Source: Acidobacteriota bacterium
GTDB lineage: Bacteria > Acidobacteriota > Terriglobia > Bryobacterales > Bryobacteraceae
Direction of reading: 5' to 3'
NCBI GenBank assembly: GCA_018268935.1
Contig: JAFDVS010000050.1
Coordinates: 1-64,000 of the forward strand
DNA length: 64,000 nucleotides
The notes under the pieces were generated by a model. The model ran no database searches. It was given only the letters and a program-made list of their open reading frames with translations, and had not been told where the DNA came from. Below, one piece after another: positions 1 through 7,747 of this stretch; positions within the stretch are counted from its first letter, which is position 1; every line of letters begins with the position of its first letter. The translations under genes and the position numbers were made by a program.

Positions 1-120
1 TTTCGTACTGGATGGGGCGTGCGCATCGGCTGAATAAGGGACATTGATATCCCCTATCGATGCGATGGTTTTCCCGCCGCCTGGCCTTTAGGCTGGTGAG
101 TAGGGGTTTCCTATCCAAGC

Positions 121-540
121 ATGATTCTATCCAGGTCTTCCGAGTACGCCATTCGCGCGTTTCTCTACCTCGCCAAACAGGAGCCGGGCCGTTTGGTCAT
201 GGCTCGCCAGATCGCCGAAGATGCAGGTTTGCCAGGACATTTTCTGGCCAAGCTGCTGCAGCAACTGGCACGCAAAGGACTCGTTCGCTCCAACAAAGGA
301 CCCTCGGGTGGTTTCACGTTGGCCAACGACCCACGACAGATCAACATTCTCTCCATTGTGGAAGCTGTGGAAGGGATTGAAGGCTCCACGGTGGAAGTTC
401 CGAGCCCGCGTACCGCCACCGATGGATGGACCACCCTCCATTCGCGTATAGTAGATTATTTGGAGCAAACTTCGCTGGCGGACATTTCCAAGACCGGAAA
501 CGGCTCTGCGAGAAAGCGAAAAGCGGCGAAGAACAATTAG
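121..540 (+). CDS. Rrf2-family transcriptional regulator without cluster cysteines
   Basis: A 139-residue winged-helix regulator that starts with the classic Rrf2 N-terminus (SRSSEYAIRAFLYLA), followed by the recognition-helix region (LPGHFLAKLLQQLARKGLV) and the wing (GPSGGFTLA). IscR/NsrR-type members bind an Fe-S cluster through three Cys around residues 90-105. This protein has no cysteine at all, and the usual Cys-Pro-Leu-His segment reads TTLH (about residues 103-106). It is therefore probably a cluster-independent regulator. The gene lies 34 bp upstream of clpP on the same strand and may be co-transcribed with it. The C-terminus is a short basic tail. The family call is firm; the target and signal are unknown. 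Confidence 0.9.
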   Translation: MILSRSSEYAIRAFLYLAKQEPGRLVMARQIAEDAGLPGHFLAKLLQQLARKGLVRSNKGPSGGFTLANDPRQINILSIVEAVEGIEGSTVEVPSPRTATDGWTTLHSRIVDYLEQTSLADISKTGNGSARKRKAAKNN

Positions 541-574
541 AATCGGCTCCAAAAAACAAAGGAGCGCCAAGCGA

Positions 575-1183
575 ATGCAGAATTCCGTCCTGGTCCCCAT
601 GGTGGTCGAACAGACGTCCCGGGGAGAGCGGGCCTACGACATCTACTCGCGCCTTCTCAAAGAGAACATCATCTTCCTCGGGACCCCGATTGACGATCAG
701 GTTGCCAACCTCATCATCGCCCAGATGCTGTTTCTGGCTGCTGAGGATCCGGAGAAGGACATTTCGATCTACATCAATTCTCCGGGTGGATCCATCACCG
801 CGGGGCTGGCGATCCTCGACACGATGAATCTCATCGAGCCCGACATCGTCACCTACTGCATCGGGCAGGCGGCCTCCATGGCGGCCGTGCTGCTGGCATG
901 CGGAACCAAGGGCAAGCGCTACACGCTGCCTCATGCCCGCATCCTGATTCACCAGCCTTCCATGAGCGGGTTGGCTGGACAGGCAACGGACATCGACATT
1001 TATGCGCGGGAGATTCTGCGCATGCGCGAGACGTTGAACGGGATTCTGGCCGACGCCACGGGGCAGACCACCGAACGCGTGGCTCGCGACGTGGACCGTG
1101 ACTACATCATGGAACCGGCGCAGGCCCTGGAATACGGCATGGTGGACCGCATTATTTCCTCGCGGGATCAGGCGCGCCCGTAG
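575..1183 (+). CDS. clpP: ATP-dependent Clp protease proteolytic subunit ClpP
   Basis: Serine peptidase that forms the tetradecameric degradation chamber and works with ClpX or ClpA/C unfoldases in the cytoplasm. At 202 residues it has the normal family length. The catalytic triad is readable: Ser101 in GQAASMAAV, His126 in ILIHQP, and Asp176 in the VDRD segment that aligns with the E. coli Asp. The INSPGGS oxyanion-loop motif is at about residues 68-73. The start at MQNSVLVPMVVEQ gives a short propeptide as usual. A strong hairpin terminator follows at 1198-1235, so clpP ends its unit; clpX is not next to it. Confidence 0.97.
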   Translation: MQNSVLVPMVVEQTSRGERAYDIYSRLLKENIIFLGTPIDDQVANLIIAQMLFLAAEDPEKDISIYINSPGGSITAGLAILDTMNLIEPDIVTYCIGQAASMAAVLLACGTKGKRYTLPHARILIHQPSMSGLAGQATDIDIYAREILRMRETLNGILADATGQTTERVARDVDRDYIMEPAQALEYGMVDRIISSRDQARP

Positions 1184-1197
1184 GTTTTCGTTTCGAG

Positions 1198-1235
1198 AGG
1201 GGGACAGGCCGAGCATTGGCTTGTCCCCCTTTTTC
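1198..1235 (+). terminator. Rho-independent terminator after clpP
   Basis: A 13-bp stem (1198-1210 pairing with 1218-1230, one G-T wobble) closes a 7-nt loop and is followed directly by TTTTCTATTT. It sits 15 bp after the clpP stop codon and upstream of the next start at 1256. Confidence 0.9.
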
Positions 1236-1255
1236 TATTTATTCCGGGAAAATTC

Positions 1256-1990
1256 ATGAAAGCTCTTGTGCTCGGCAGTGGGGAAGCGTTTGATGAGAAC
1301 TTCGCCAACACGTCGGTGTTGATCGAATCAGAGACGAACCTGCTTCTCGATTGCGGCTTTTCCGTGCCGCCGATGTTGTGGCGAAGCCATGCGCGCGTGG
1401 ATGCGTTGTATCTCTCGCACGCGCATGCGGATCATTTCTTCGGTGTTCCGGCGGTGCTGGCGCGGATGTGCGATGAACCACGGCGGGAGCCGCTGAAGAT
1501 CATCACGCAGTATGACGTGTGGCTGCGATTAGGGCAGGTGCTGGAGCTGGCATATCCGGCGTCAGAGGCGAAGCGCACGTTTCCGTTGGAGTTTGTGGAG
1601 GCTTCCGCCGGGGCTTCGGTTGCCCTCGGCGAGTTGACGCTGACGTTTGCTCCGACGCGGCATAGCATCAGCAACCTGGCGATCCGCGTGGCCTGCGGGG
1701 AGCGGGCGATTTGCTTCAGTGGGGACGGGGCATTTACGCCGCAGAGCAAAGCGCTGTATCAGGGCGCCGATCTGCTGTTTCATGAAGCCTATTCCTTCGA
1801 GCAGAAGAACAGCCATTCGCAGATGGAGGAAGTGGTGGCGATGGCGGTGGAGGCGCAGGTGAAGCGGCTGGCGTTGACGCATATCGAACGGGGCGTGCGC
1901 AGGAACGAACGCGGGCGCGTGGAGGCGCTGCGCTATGACACCGGAATTGCGGTGCTGCTGCCGAAGGGCGGCGAGCGGATCGCGGTGTGA
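1256..1990 (+). CDS. MBL-fold metallo-hydrolase (RNase Z-like)
   Basis: A 244-residue metallo-beta-lactamase-fold hydrolase. The metal motif HxHxDH is His55-Ala-His57-Ala-Asp59-His60 (LYLSHAHADHFFG). Further ligands are expected at the His in APTRHSISNLA and the Asp in CFSGDGAF. The C-terminal HEAYSFEQ and LTHIERG segments fit the RNase Z/arylsulfatase-like branch. It lacks the long exosite of true RNase Z, so the substrate (RNA, phosphodiester or other) cannot be assigned. The gene follows the clpP terminator and converges on the sulfatase gene, with 5 bp between stop codons. Confidence 0.85.
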   Translation: MKALVLGSGEAFDENFANTSVLIESETNLLLDCGFSVPPMLWRSHARVDALYLSHAHADHFFGVPAVLARMCDEPRREPLKIITQYDVWLRLGQVLELAYPASEAKRTFPLEFVEASAGASVALGELTLTFAPTRHSISNLAIRVACGERAICFSGDGAFTPQSKALYQGADLLFHEAYSFEQKNSHSQMEEVVAMAVEAQVKRLALTHIERGVRRNERGRVEALRYDTGIAVLLPKGGERIAV

Positions 1991-1995
1991 GCGGC

Positions 1996-3396
1996 TCAGC
2001 TTTGCTGGGCGAATAGGGCGCGGCCGTATTCGTCGACGCGGGCTTCGATGTGTTGGCGGAGCCGTTTGCGATGTTCGGCGAGTACGTTGGAGGCGGCCGG
2101 CACGGTGGCCAGGTTTTTCATTTCCCCTGCGTCTTTGGTCATGTCGAACAATGTTTCGGTGACGCCCGGGCCTTCCCACAGCGAGTACTTGTAGCGGGCG
2201 CTGCGGAGTGTGCGGGAATCGCCGCACTCGATGACGATATCCTCACGCCAGCCAGGGGCCGAACCCTTTTCGGCGATTGGGCGCAGGCTACGGCCCGGCA
2301 ACCCTTCCGGCGCTTTTGCACCGGCGAAATCGCAGATGGTGGGATAGAGATCGATGGTGGAGCCGACCAATTGCTTGCGGTCGATACGGCCTGCCGGAAC
2401 GTGGCCGGGCCAGGAGATGACGAACGGCACGCGGGCCGATTCCTCATAGGGGAGGCTCTTGTGTTCGAAGCCGTGCGCCGAATCCATGTCGCCATGATCG
2501 CTGCTGAAGATGATGACGGTGTTGCGATCGAGCCCCGTCTCGCGTAAGGCGGCGAGCACGCGGCCGATCTGGGCGTCCACCTCTTCGGTGAGCCGCGCAT
2601 AGACCCATCGATGGAGACGCCATTCCTCGGCGCCCCATTTCTCGCGGACGTATTTGCGGAACCCGGTGAGCCTGCTGAAAGCGCCGGGTTCGCGATCGGT
2701 GGCGCCGTGATTGCCGGGGAGCGGCGGGCATTTGTCGAGACCTGCGAAAAGCTTGGTGGCAGCGGCGACACGCTCGCGCTCCACCACGGATTTCGGATAC
2801 ATGGCCGGCAGGCTGCTGCCTTTGGTGAAGGCATCGATGGCCATGTAGCAGATGTCGTGCGGATTGATGAACGAGGCGACGAGAAAAAACGGTTTGTCGT
2901 GTTTCTGTTTTAGGAACGTGGCGCACTCGCCGGCCAGCACATCGCGCTCATCGGCGGTGAGGTATTCAAAGCCGATGCTTTCCGCGGTCATTGGTTTGGG
3001 CCAATGGGTCTTGCCTCCGAAGGCGGTGCGATAGCCTGCGGCGCGCATCGTTTGGCCGAGCGCTGCGGGCAGCACCTCGCGCGGCAGTTCGCGGACATTG
3101 TTGCTGCGAATGCCGAAGTGGCTGGGGAAGCGCCCGGTCATCATCGAAGTACGCGCCGGGACGCACACCGGATTGCCGGAGTAGGCCAGTTCGAAGCGCG
3201 TCCCAGAGGCGACAATGCTATCCATGGCGGGCGTCTTCACCCAGGGATTACCGGTGCAACTCATCATGCCCGAGTGCTGCTGGTCGGTCATGATGTAGAG
3301 GATGTTGGGGCGTTCGGTAGCGGGCGCCGCAGCGGCAGCGAGTGCCGATGCAGCGCCTAAGAATCCGCGCCTTGTGGTGGTTGGCACCTCAGCCAT
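1996..3396 (-). CDS. Tat-exported sulfatase
   Basis: Type I sulfatase of 466 residues. The sulfatase signature Cys78-Val-Pro80-Ala-Arg82 (NPVCVPARTSMMTGR) is the site converted to formylglycine, so the enzyme needs a maturase (none in the window). The N-terminal metal-binding segment NILYIMTDQQ and the later FSSDHGDMDSAHG segment complete the active site. The N-terminus (TRRGFLGAASALA) is a twin-arginine signal, so it acts outside the cytoplasm. It overlaps the upstream oxidoreductase gene by 8 bp, which implies translational coupling. It is the last gene of a minus-strand operon with the PHP-type and Gfo/Idh/MocA genes. The natural sulfate ester, perhaps a glycan, is unknown. Confidence 0.93.
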   Translation of the reverse strand: MAEVPTTTRRGFLGAASALAAAAAPATERPNILYIMTDQQHSGMMSCTGNPWVKTPAMDSIVASGTRFELAYSGNPVCVPARTSMMTGRFPSHFGIRSNNVRELPREVLPAALGQTMRAAGYRTAFGGKTHWPKPMTAESIGFEYLTADERDVLAGECATFLKQKHDKPFFLVASFINPHDICYMAIDAFTKGSSLPAMYPKSVVERERVAAATKLFAGLDKCPPLPGNHGATDREPGAFSRLTGFRKYVREKWGAEEWRLHRWVYARLTEEVDAQIGRVLAALRETGLDRNTVIIFSSDHGDMDSAHGFEHKSLPYEESARVPFVISWPGHVPAGRIDRKQLVGSTIDLYPTICDFAGAKAPEGLPGRSLRPIAEKGSAPGWREDIVIECGDSRTLRSARYKYSLWEGPGVTETLFDMTKDAGEMKNLATVPAASNVLAEHRKRLRQHIEARVDEYGRALFAQQS

Positions 3397-4987
3397 TGAG
3401 TTTCCAGTTGGGGCGATATTGACGCTTCAGATAATCATTGGCTTCGTTCATGTTGGTGACGCGCCCGTTGACGGGATCGTATTCGAGCTTCTTGCCCGCG
3501 CGGTGGGCCACCAGGCCGAGCAGCATCTGCTCAATCATGGTGCCGGCATAGTCGAAGTCGCAATGCGTTTTGCTGCTGACGCCATGCGTGACGTTGTTGC
3601 TGAGTCCCTTGCAGGCATCGAGCCAGTCTTTCTGGAAGGCATCGGGGCGGGGAGCAGGGCCACCGGACTTTTCCGCGGCCAGATAGGAATCCACGGTGGT
3701 GTTGGGCATGCCCAATGCCGCAGGGACCTTGCCGTCGAGGAACTGGATGGCGGGGAAGCCATCGGCCTGCACTTCCGCACTGGGCAGAGCGGACATGCCG
3801 GAAGGAAGGGCACGCGCGGCTTGCCGTGCACCGGCGGGGCGGCCGCCTCCACGCTGCGGTGCGGCTTGGGTGACTTGGCCTGTGCCGCCCACCAATGGGA
3901 GCCGCTCGCTCGCGCCGCGGCGCTTGTAATAGGTGAAGTCGCCGTCGTCATTGTTGGGCAGCAGCACGCGGCTGGTGAAGTCGGCGAAGATGGATCCCTT
4001 CGTGCCTTCGAAGATGGCGCCGTTGCCTACTTTCGAAATATCGACATAGGAGCGCGGGTTTTCGGGCTTCAATCCGCCTTGATACCAGACGAGCTCGATC
4101 GGGCCACGCCAGGAGTTGCCGGGATGGGTGAACATCGCCTTCAGTTTGACCGGGCAGATATCGGGGTGATACTTGTCGCTGAGTTCGCGATCAATGTCGA
4201 TGGCTGTGGGGGCGCCGGCGTCCACCACGTTCCACACCAGATCCATGGTGTGCGCGCCCATATCGCCCATCTGGCCCACCCCGAAGTCGCGATACATGTT
4301 CCAGAAGAGGCAGTTCAGACCCGATGAGCCGCCGAAGTATTGCGGGCTGTAGGGATGATAGGGCGACGGGCCAATCCACTGCTCGTAATGCAGCGAAGCA
4401 GGCGGCTGGCCTTCGCCTTTCGGATATCCGGGACGCGGCAAGCGGCGCGCATCCCAGCTGTGCACGGTCTTCAATTCCCCGATGGCGCCGTCGAGGATCA
4501 ACTCGCGCAGGCGCTCGAAGTTGGGATAGGCATGGCGCTGCGTGCCGTGTTGCGTGGCTACCTTTACCTTGTTCTTGAGGTAATTGGCGCGCACCGTGCG
4601 CACTTCCTCTACGGTGATGCCGAGCGGCTTTTCGCAATAGACATGCATGCCGCGGTTGATCGCCCAATTGGCGATGAAGGCATGGTGATGATCGGCGGTG
4701 CAGATGATGACCGCCTCGACGTCCTTCTGATCGAGGCATTGCCGCCAATCCCAATAAGTCTTCGCTTTGGGGAAAAGCTGCGTGGCTTCTTTGGTGCGCA
4801 GATCATTGATGTCGCACAGGGCCACAACATTTTCGTTCTTCATCAGGTTGTAGTGGGCGGTGCCACGCCCCCAAACACCGATCAGCGCGATGTTCAACCT
4901 GTTGCTCGGGGCATTCTGCCCGCGCAGCGTGCCGCTCTTCAGGATTGTGAAAGCAGCCGCGGATTTCAGCACATCCCGTCTTTGCAT
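3389..4987 (-). CDS. Gfo/Idh/MocA-family oxidoreductase with Tat-like signal
   Basis: A 532-residue NAD(P)-dependent sugar-type oxidoreductase. The Rossmann fold begins LNIALIGVWGRG (about residues 31-42), and the EKPLGITVEE motif (about 118-127) carries the family's conserved Lys. The N-terminus RRDVLKSAAAF resembles a twin-arginine signal, as in the many exported Gfo/Idh/MocA proteins of Acidobacteria and Planctomycetes. A Gly/Arg/Ala-rich insert around residues 375-395 is unusual and probably a surface loop. The start is supported by GAGGAG about 8 nt upstream. It overlaps the sulfatase by 8 bp and lies 37 bp after the PHP-type gene. The sulfatase context suggests turnover of modified sugars; the substrate is not known. 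Confidence 0.9.
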   Translation of the reverse strand: MQRRDVLKSAAAFTILKSGTLRGQNAPSNRLNIALIGVWGRGTAHYNLMKNENVVALCDINDLRTKEATQLFPKAKTYWDWRQCLDQKDVEAVIICTADHHHAFIANWAINRGMHVYCEKPLGITVEEVRTVRANYLKNKVKVATQHGTQRHAYPNFERLRELILDGAIGELKTVHSWDARRLPRPGYPKGEGQPPASLHYEQWIGPSPYHPYSPQYFGGSSGLNCLFWNMYRDFGVGQMGDMGAHTMDLVWNVVDAGAPTAIDIDRELSDKYHPDICPVKLKAMFTHPGNSWRGPIELVWYQGGLKPENPRSYVDISKVGNGAIFEGTKGSIFADFTSRVLLPNNDDGDFTYYKRRGASERLPLVGGTGQVTQAAPQRGGGRPAGARQAARALPSGMSALPSAEVQADGFPAIQFLDGKVPAALGMPNTTVDSYLAAEKSGGPAPRPDAFQKDWLDACKGLSNNVTHGVSSKTHCDFDYAGTMIEQMLLGLVAHRAGKKLEYDPVNGRVTNMNEANDYLKRQYRPNWKLNG

Positions 4988-5024
4988 GTGGTGAGACTCC
5001 TCGATGTCTATCTTAGTCTTTCGC

Positions 5025-6599
5025 TCACTTCTTCTCCACCCAGATGGGGCTGGACCATGCCAGTTGCCCGTTCGCCTGCACCGCGCGGACGTAGTAATAA
5101 TCGGCCTGCGAGCCGTCGCCAGTGTCGTTCACGGTGAAGGAGGTGTCCCAGTGTTCGGCGAAGACGAGGCGATTCCAGAGTGCGGATTCGCGGGGGAATT
5201 CGCCGGTGTAGAAGACTTCGCTGGACTCGGCGAGTTCGCGCAGGGTCATGGTGACGGATTTCTTCAGCGGCACTTCGGCGTGCAGCGTGATTTTTGAGTC
5301 GGGACCTCCGCGCAGTTTCAGGACCACGGCCTTTTGTGAGCGGTCATCCACCTGTTGCCGCAGCGCGGTGAAGGATTGTACGCGGACACCGCGTTCGGTG
5401 CGGTCGAGGATGCGATCGCGGCGTCCTTCTTCCAGTGGGCCTGGGGTGAAGCAAGTGTGCACGGCTTCGAGTGTGGCGTTCTCCAGTTGAAAGCGGAAAT
5501 CCCAATCGCAGACGCGCGTGATGCCGAGGGCGGGCCACGGTCCCCAGCCGTATTCGAAACGCAGCAGCACGGAGCGCGACCAGCTTTGCGCGGTGGGCAC
5601 GCGATCGACTGGGAAATCGCGGTGGATGACGCGGTTGTTCTTTAGTACTTCGACGCGATCGAGTTGATCCCAACCGGAGACGGACACAGCCATCGATCGC
5701 TCGCGTGTATAGGGCATCTCGCGGCCCATGATCTTGCCGTTGAGCATGAATCGCAGTGCGATGCGGTCTCCGGTGACGGCGTAGGTGCGCCGGTCGAGCA
5801 GGGCTTCGTGAATGGACTTGCGCGACAGATCCGGCGCGAGCACCGCGGCCAGGCCCTCGCCATAGCCGCCGGGATAGCCGAGATGATCATCCGTGGAGGC
5901 GATGACACCGAAGCGATCGCCGGCGGCGAGCCGGTATTGCAGCGTGTTCTTCGTCCAACGGCCGGGTTCGGTGTGGCGGATGTAAGGGAACGGCGCGCGG
6001 TCGTGCTCGGCGTTGCCCCATTCGGAATAGATTTCGAGCAGCGGGGCCAGTTTCGGATCGCGCTTCGCGAAGTTCGCGCCGCGCCTGCCCATGCGCACAG
6101 CGGGGTGATGCGGGATCATGATGCAGCCGCGTTTCCGCACGAATGCCTGCAGTTCTTCGAGCGTGTTGGGCGTAAAGAGTTCGGCGTCGAGATCGGGGAA
6201 GATGACGTGGTAATCGCCCATGTGCGTGGAGTGCCACTCATAGCCTGCCAGCACGGCGAATTTGCCGGGAGCATCGAATTCTTTGGCCGTTTTGATGACT
6301 TCCGGCCAGCGCGCTTTGGTCACGGCGAATCCGTTCACCCACTTGTCTTCAATGCTGCCTTCGTAATGCTCAATGTCGTGCCACCAGGCGTGTGGGGTGA
6401 AGGCGAAGAAGTCGAGGTGGTTGCGAGCGATCTCGTAGGTGCGGCGCAGCGAGCCCTGGGCATAGCCCACATTGCCGTGATTGTGCAGGTCACCGAAGTA
6501 GATGTTGAGATCGCCGTCGGCGGCCGAGGTGGGGCGGGCAGCCGCTGCGAGGGCCGCGGTGGAAAATTGGCGCAACAGGCGCCGGCGCGAGAGTGCCAT
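5025..6599 (-). CDS. PHP-type metallohydrolase (CehA/McbA or DUF3604-like), exported
   Basis: A 524-residue protein starting at MALSRRRLLRQFS, a Tat-type signal. The open frame continues far upstream, but only this start gives a sensible product. The PHP-type metal motif DLHNH is at residues 37-41, after YFG. Other likely ligands are in GYEWHSTHMGDYH, MIPHHPAV and IASTDDHLG, the order seen in CehA/McbA-type and DUF3604 proteins. The C-terminal third is a beta-sandwich-like region. It heads the operon with the oxidoreductase and sulfatase genes. Its start lies only 8 bp from the divergent gene starting at 6608. The hydrolytic substrate is not identifiable. Confidence 0.85.
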   Translation of the reverse strand: MALSRRRLLRQFSTAALAAAARPTSAADGDLNIYFGDLHNHGNVGYAQGSLRRTYEIARNHLDFFAFTPHAWWHDIEHYEGSIEDKWVNGFAVTKARWPEVIKTAKEFDAPGKFAVLAGYEWHSTHMGDYHVIFPDLDAELFTPNTLEELQAFVRKRGCIMIPHHPAVRMGRRGANFAKRDPKLAPLLEIYSEWGNAEHDRAPFPYIRHTEPGRWTKNTLQYRLAAGDRFGVIASTDDHLGYPGGYGEGLAAVLAPDLSRKSIHEALLDRRTYAVTGDRIALRFMLNGKIMGREMPYTRERSMAVSVSGWDQLDRVEVLKNNRVIHRDFPVDRVPTAQSWSRSVLLRFEYGWGPWPALGITRVCDWDFRFQLENATLEAVHTCFTPGPLEEGRRDRILDRTERGVRVQSFTALRQQVDDRSQKAVVLKLRGGPDSKITLHAEVPLKKSVTMTLRELAESSEVFYTGEFPRESALWNRLVFAEHWDTSFTVNDTGDGSQADYYYVRAVQANGQLAWSSPIWVEKK

Positions 6600-6607
6600 T
6601 GGACAGA

Positions 6608-7747
6608 ATGTATCATTGTGGGTTGACGGAGAATCTGCAGCTTCTGATCCGGCTCTACACGAGCCCCGCCGCGGCGATGAGTGACATTCTTGATCGCGGG
6701 AGCCTGCTCTTTGCCAGCGTGCTGGTGCTGGTGGTGTCATTGCATCCGGCGATGCCGGTTTCGTTTTACCTGCCGCTGTTGGTGCTGGCGGCGATTTACG
6801 TGCCGGGCTTGTTGCTGTTGGGTATGATCTCGGGCAATGTGCAGGGGAGCATGAGCATGGTGTTTTCGCGCGATTATTCGCCGCTATTGACGTGTACGGC
6901 GATGGCCTACGCGGCGGCGAATCTGCCGATGTTGCTGGTGATGCGCGCCCTGCCGGTTTCTTTTCTGCTGTATCTGGTTGTTGTTGGGCTGCTGTTTTTC
7001 GCCATGCTGATGTTCTTCGCTCTGCGCACGGTGTTTGGAACCACGGATACAGCGGCGATCGTGATGGTGGCTCTGTCGTGGATCCCGCTGGTTGGCGCCG
7101 CGTCACTGTGGGGGCCGCTGCGCATGCTGCTCGGCTGGATTGCGTCGCCGTTCTTTCTGCTGTGGGCTTACTACTATCTGGGCCGCGATTTCAGCAGTAT
7201 CGGCGATGGTCTGCGCGCCCGGCAGAATCTCCGGAGGATGCTGGACGCGGCGGCGATGAATCCGCATGATGCCGATGCACAGGTGCAATTAGGCAATATC
7301 TACTTGCAGCGGCGGCAGGTGAGCGAAGCGGTGAAGCGGTTTCAGAATGCGCTGGCCATTCGCGGCGACGAGATCGATGCGCATTTTCAGTTGGGGCGCC
7401 TGGATCGCAAGGCTGGGCGATTGAAAGAAGCACTGGCTCATTTTCAGGTGGTGATGCAGCAGGATCAGAAGCACAGCCAGAGCGAGATTCTGCGGGAGTT
7501 GGGTGCGCTTTACAACGAGGCGAAGCAATTCGCCGATGCGCGCACGATGTTGGAGGCGTACAAAGAGCGGCGTCCGTATGATCCGGAAGGGTTGTATCAC
7601 CTCGGGGTGGCTTTGGAATCGCTCGGCGACAAGGATACGGCGCGGCAGGCCTATGAGCAGTGTCTGGAAGCGGCCCAGGCCACGCCGCGGTATCGCCGCC
7701 ATGAGACGGCGGAGTGGAGCCGGCTGGCACAGAAACGGCTGGGTTAG
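6608..7747 (+). CDS. Membrane protein with C-terminal TPR repeats
   Basis: A 379-residue protein. The N-terminal segment LLIRLYTSPAAAM resembles the start of Yip1-type membrane domains and is followed by about five hydrophobic segments (residues 25-190). The C-terminal half holds four to five tetratricopeptide repeats (for example NPHDADAQVQLGNIYLQRRQ and AHFQLGRLDRKAGRLKEAL). This is a membrane-anchored cytoplasmic scaffold, possibly for protein quality control or signalling. ATG 6608 is preferred because it just precedes the Yip1-like segment; a GTG at 6593 is possible. Its stop codon abuts the stop of the convergent PQQ gene with no spacer. Confidence 0.8.
   Translation: MYHCGLTENLQLLIRLYTSPAAAMSDILDRGSLLFASVLVLVVSLHPAMPVSFYLPLLVLAAIYVPGLLLLGMISGNVQGSMSMVFSRDYSPLLTCTAMAYAAANLPMLLVMRALPVSFLLYLVVVGLLFFAMLMFFALRTVFGTTDTAAIVMVALSWIPLVGAASLWGPLRMLLGWIASPFFLLWAYYYLGRDFSSIGDGLRARQNLRRMLDAAAMNPHDADAQVQLGNIYLQRRQVSEAVKRFQNALAIRGDEIDAHFQLGRLDRKAGRLKEALAHFQVVMQQDQKHSQSEILRELGALYNEAKQFADARTMLEAYKERRPYDPEGLYHLGVALESLGDKDTARQAYEQCLEAAQATPRYRRHETAEWSRLAQKRLG

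Noticed and set aside
1..120. Possible partial gene or Fe-S-type operator before the Rrf2 gene
   Set aside because: No open frame with sense enters from the left, and the GATATCCCC stretch lacks a clear second half-site.
6600..7106. Upstream extension of the PHP-type gene by 169 codons
   Set aside because: It would overlap the divergent TPR gene and reads as Pro/Ser/Arg-rich noise. The Tat signal begins at the start at 6599.
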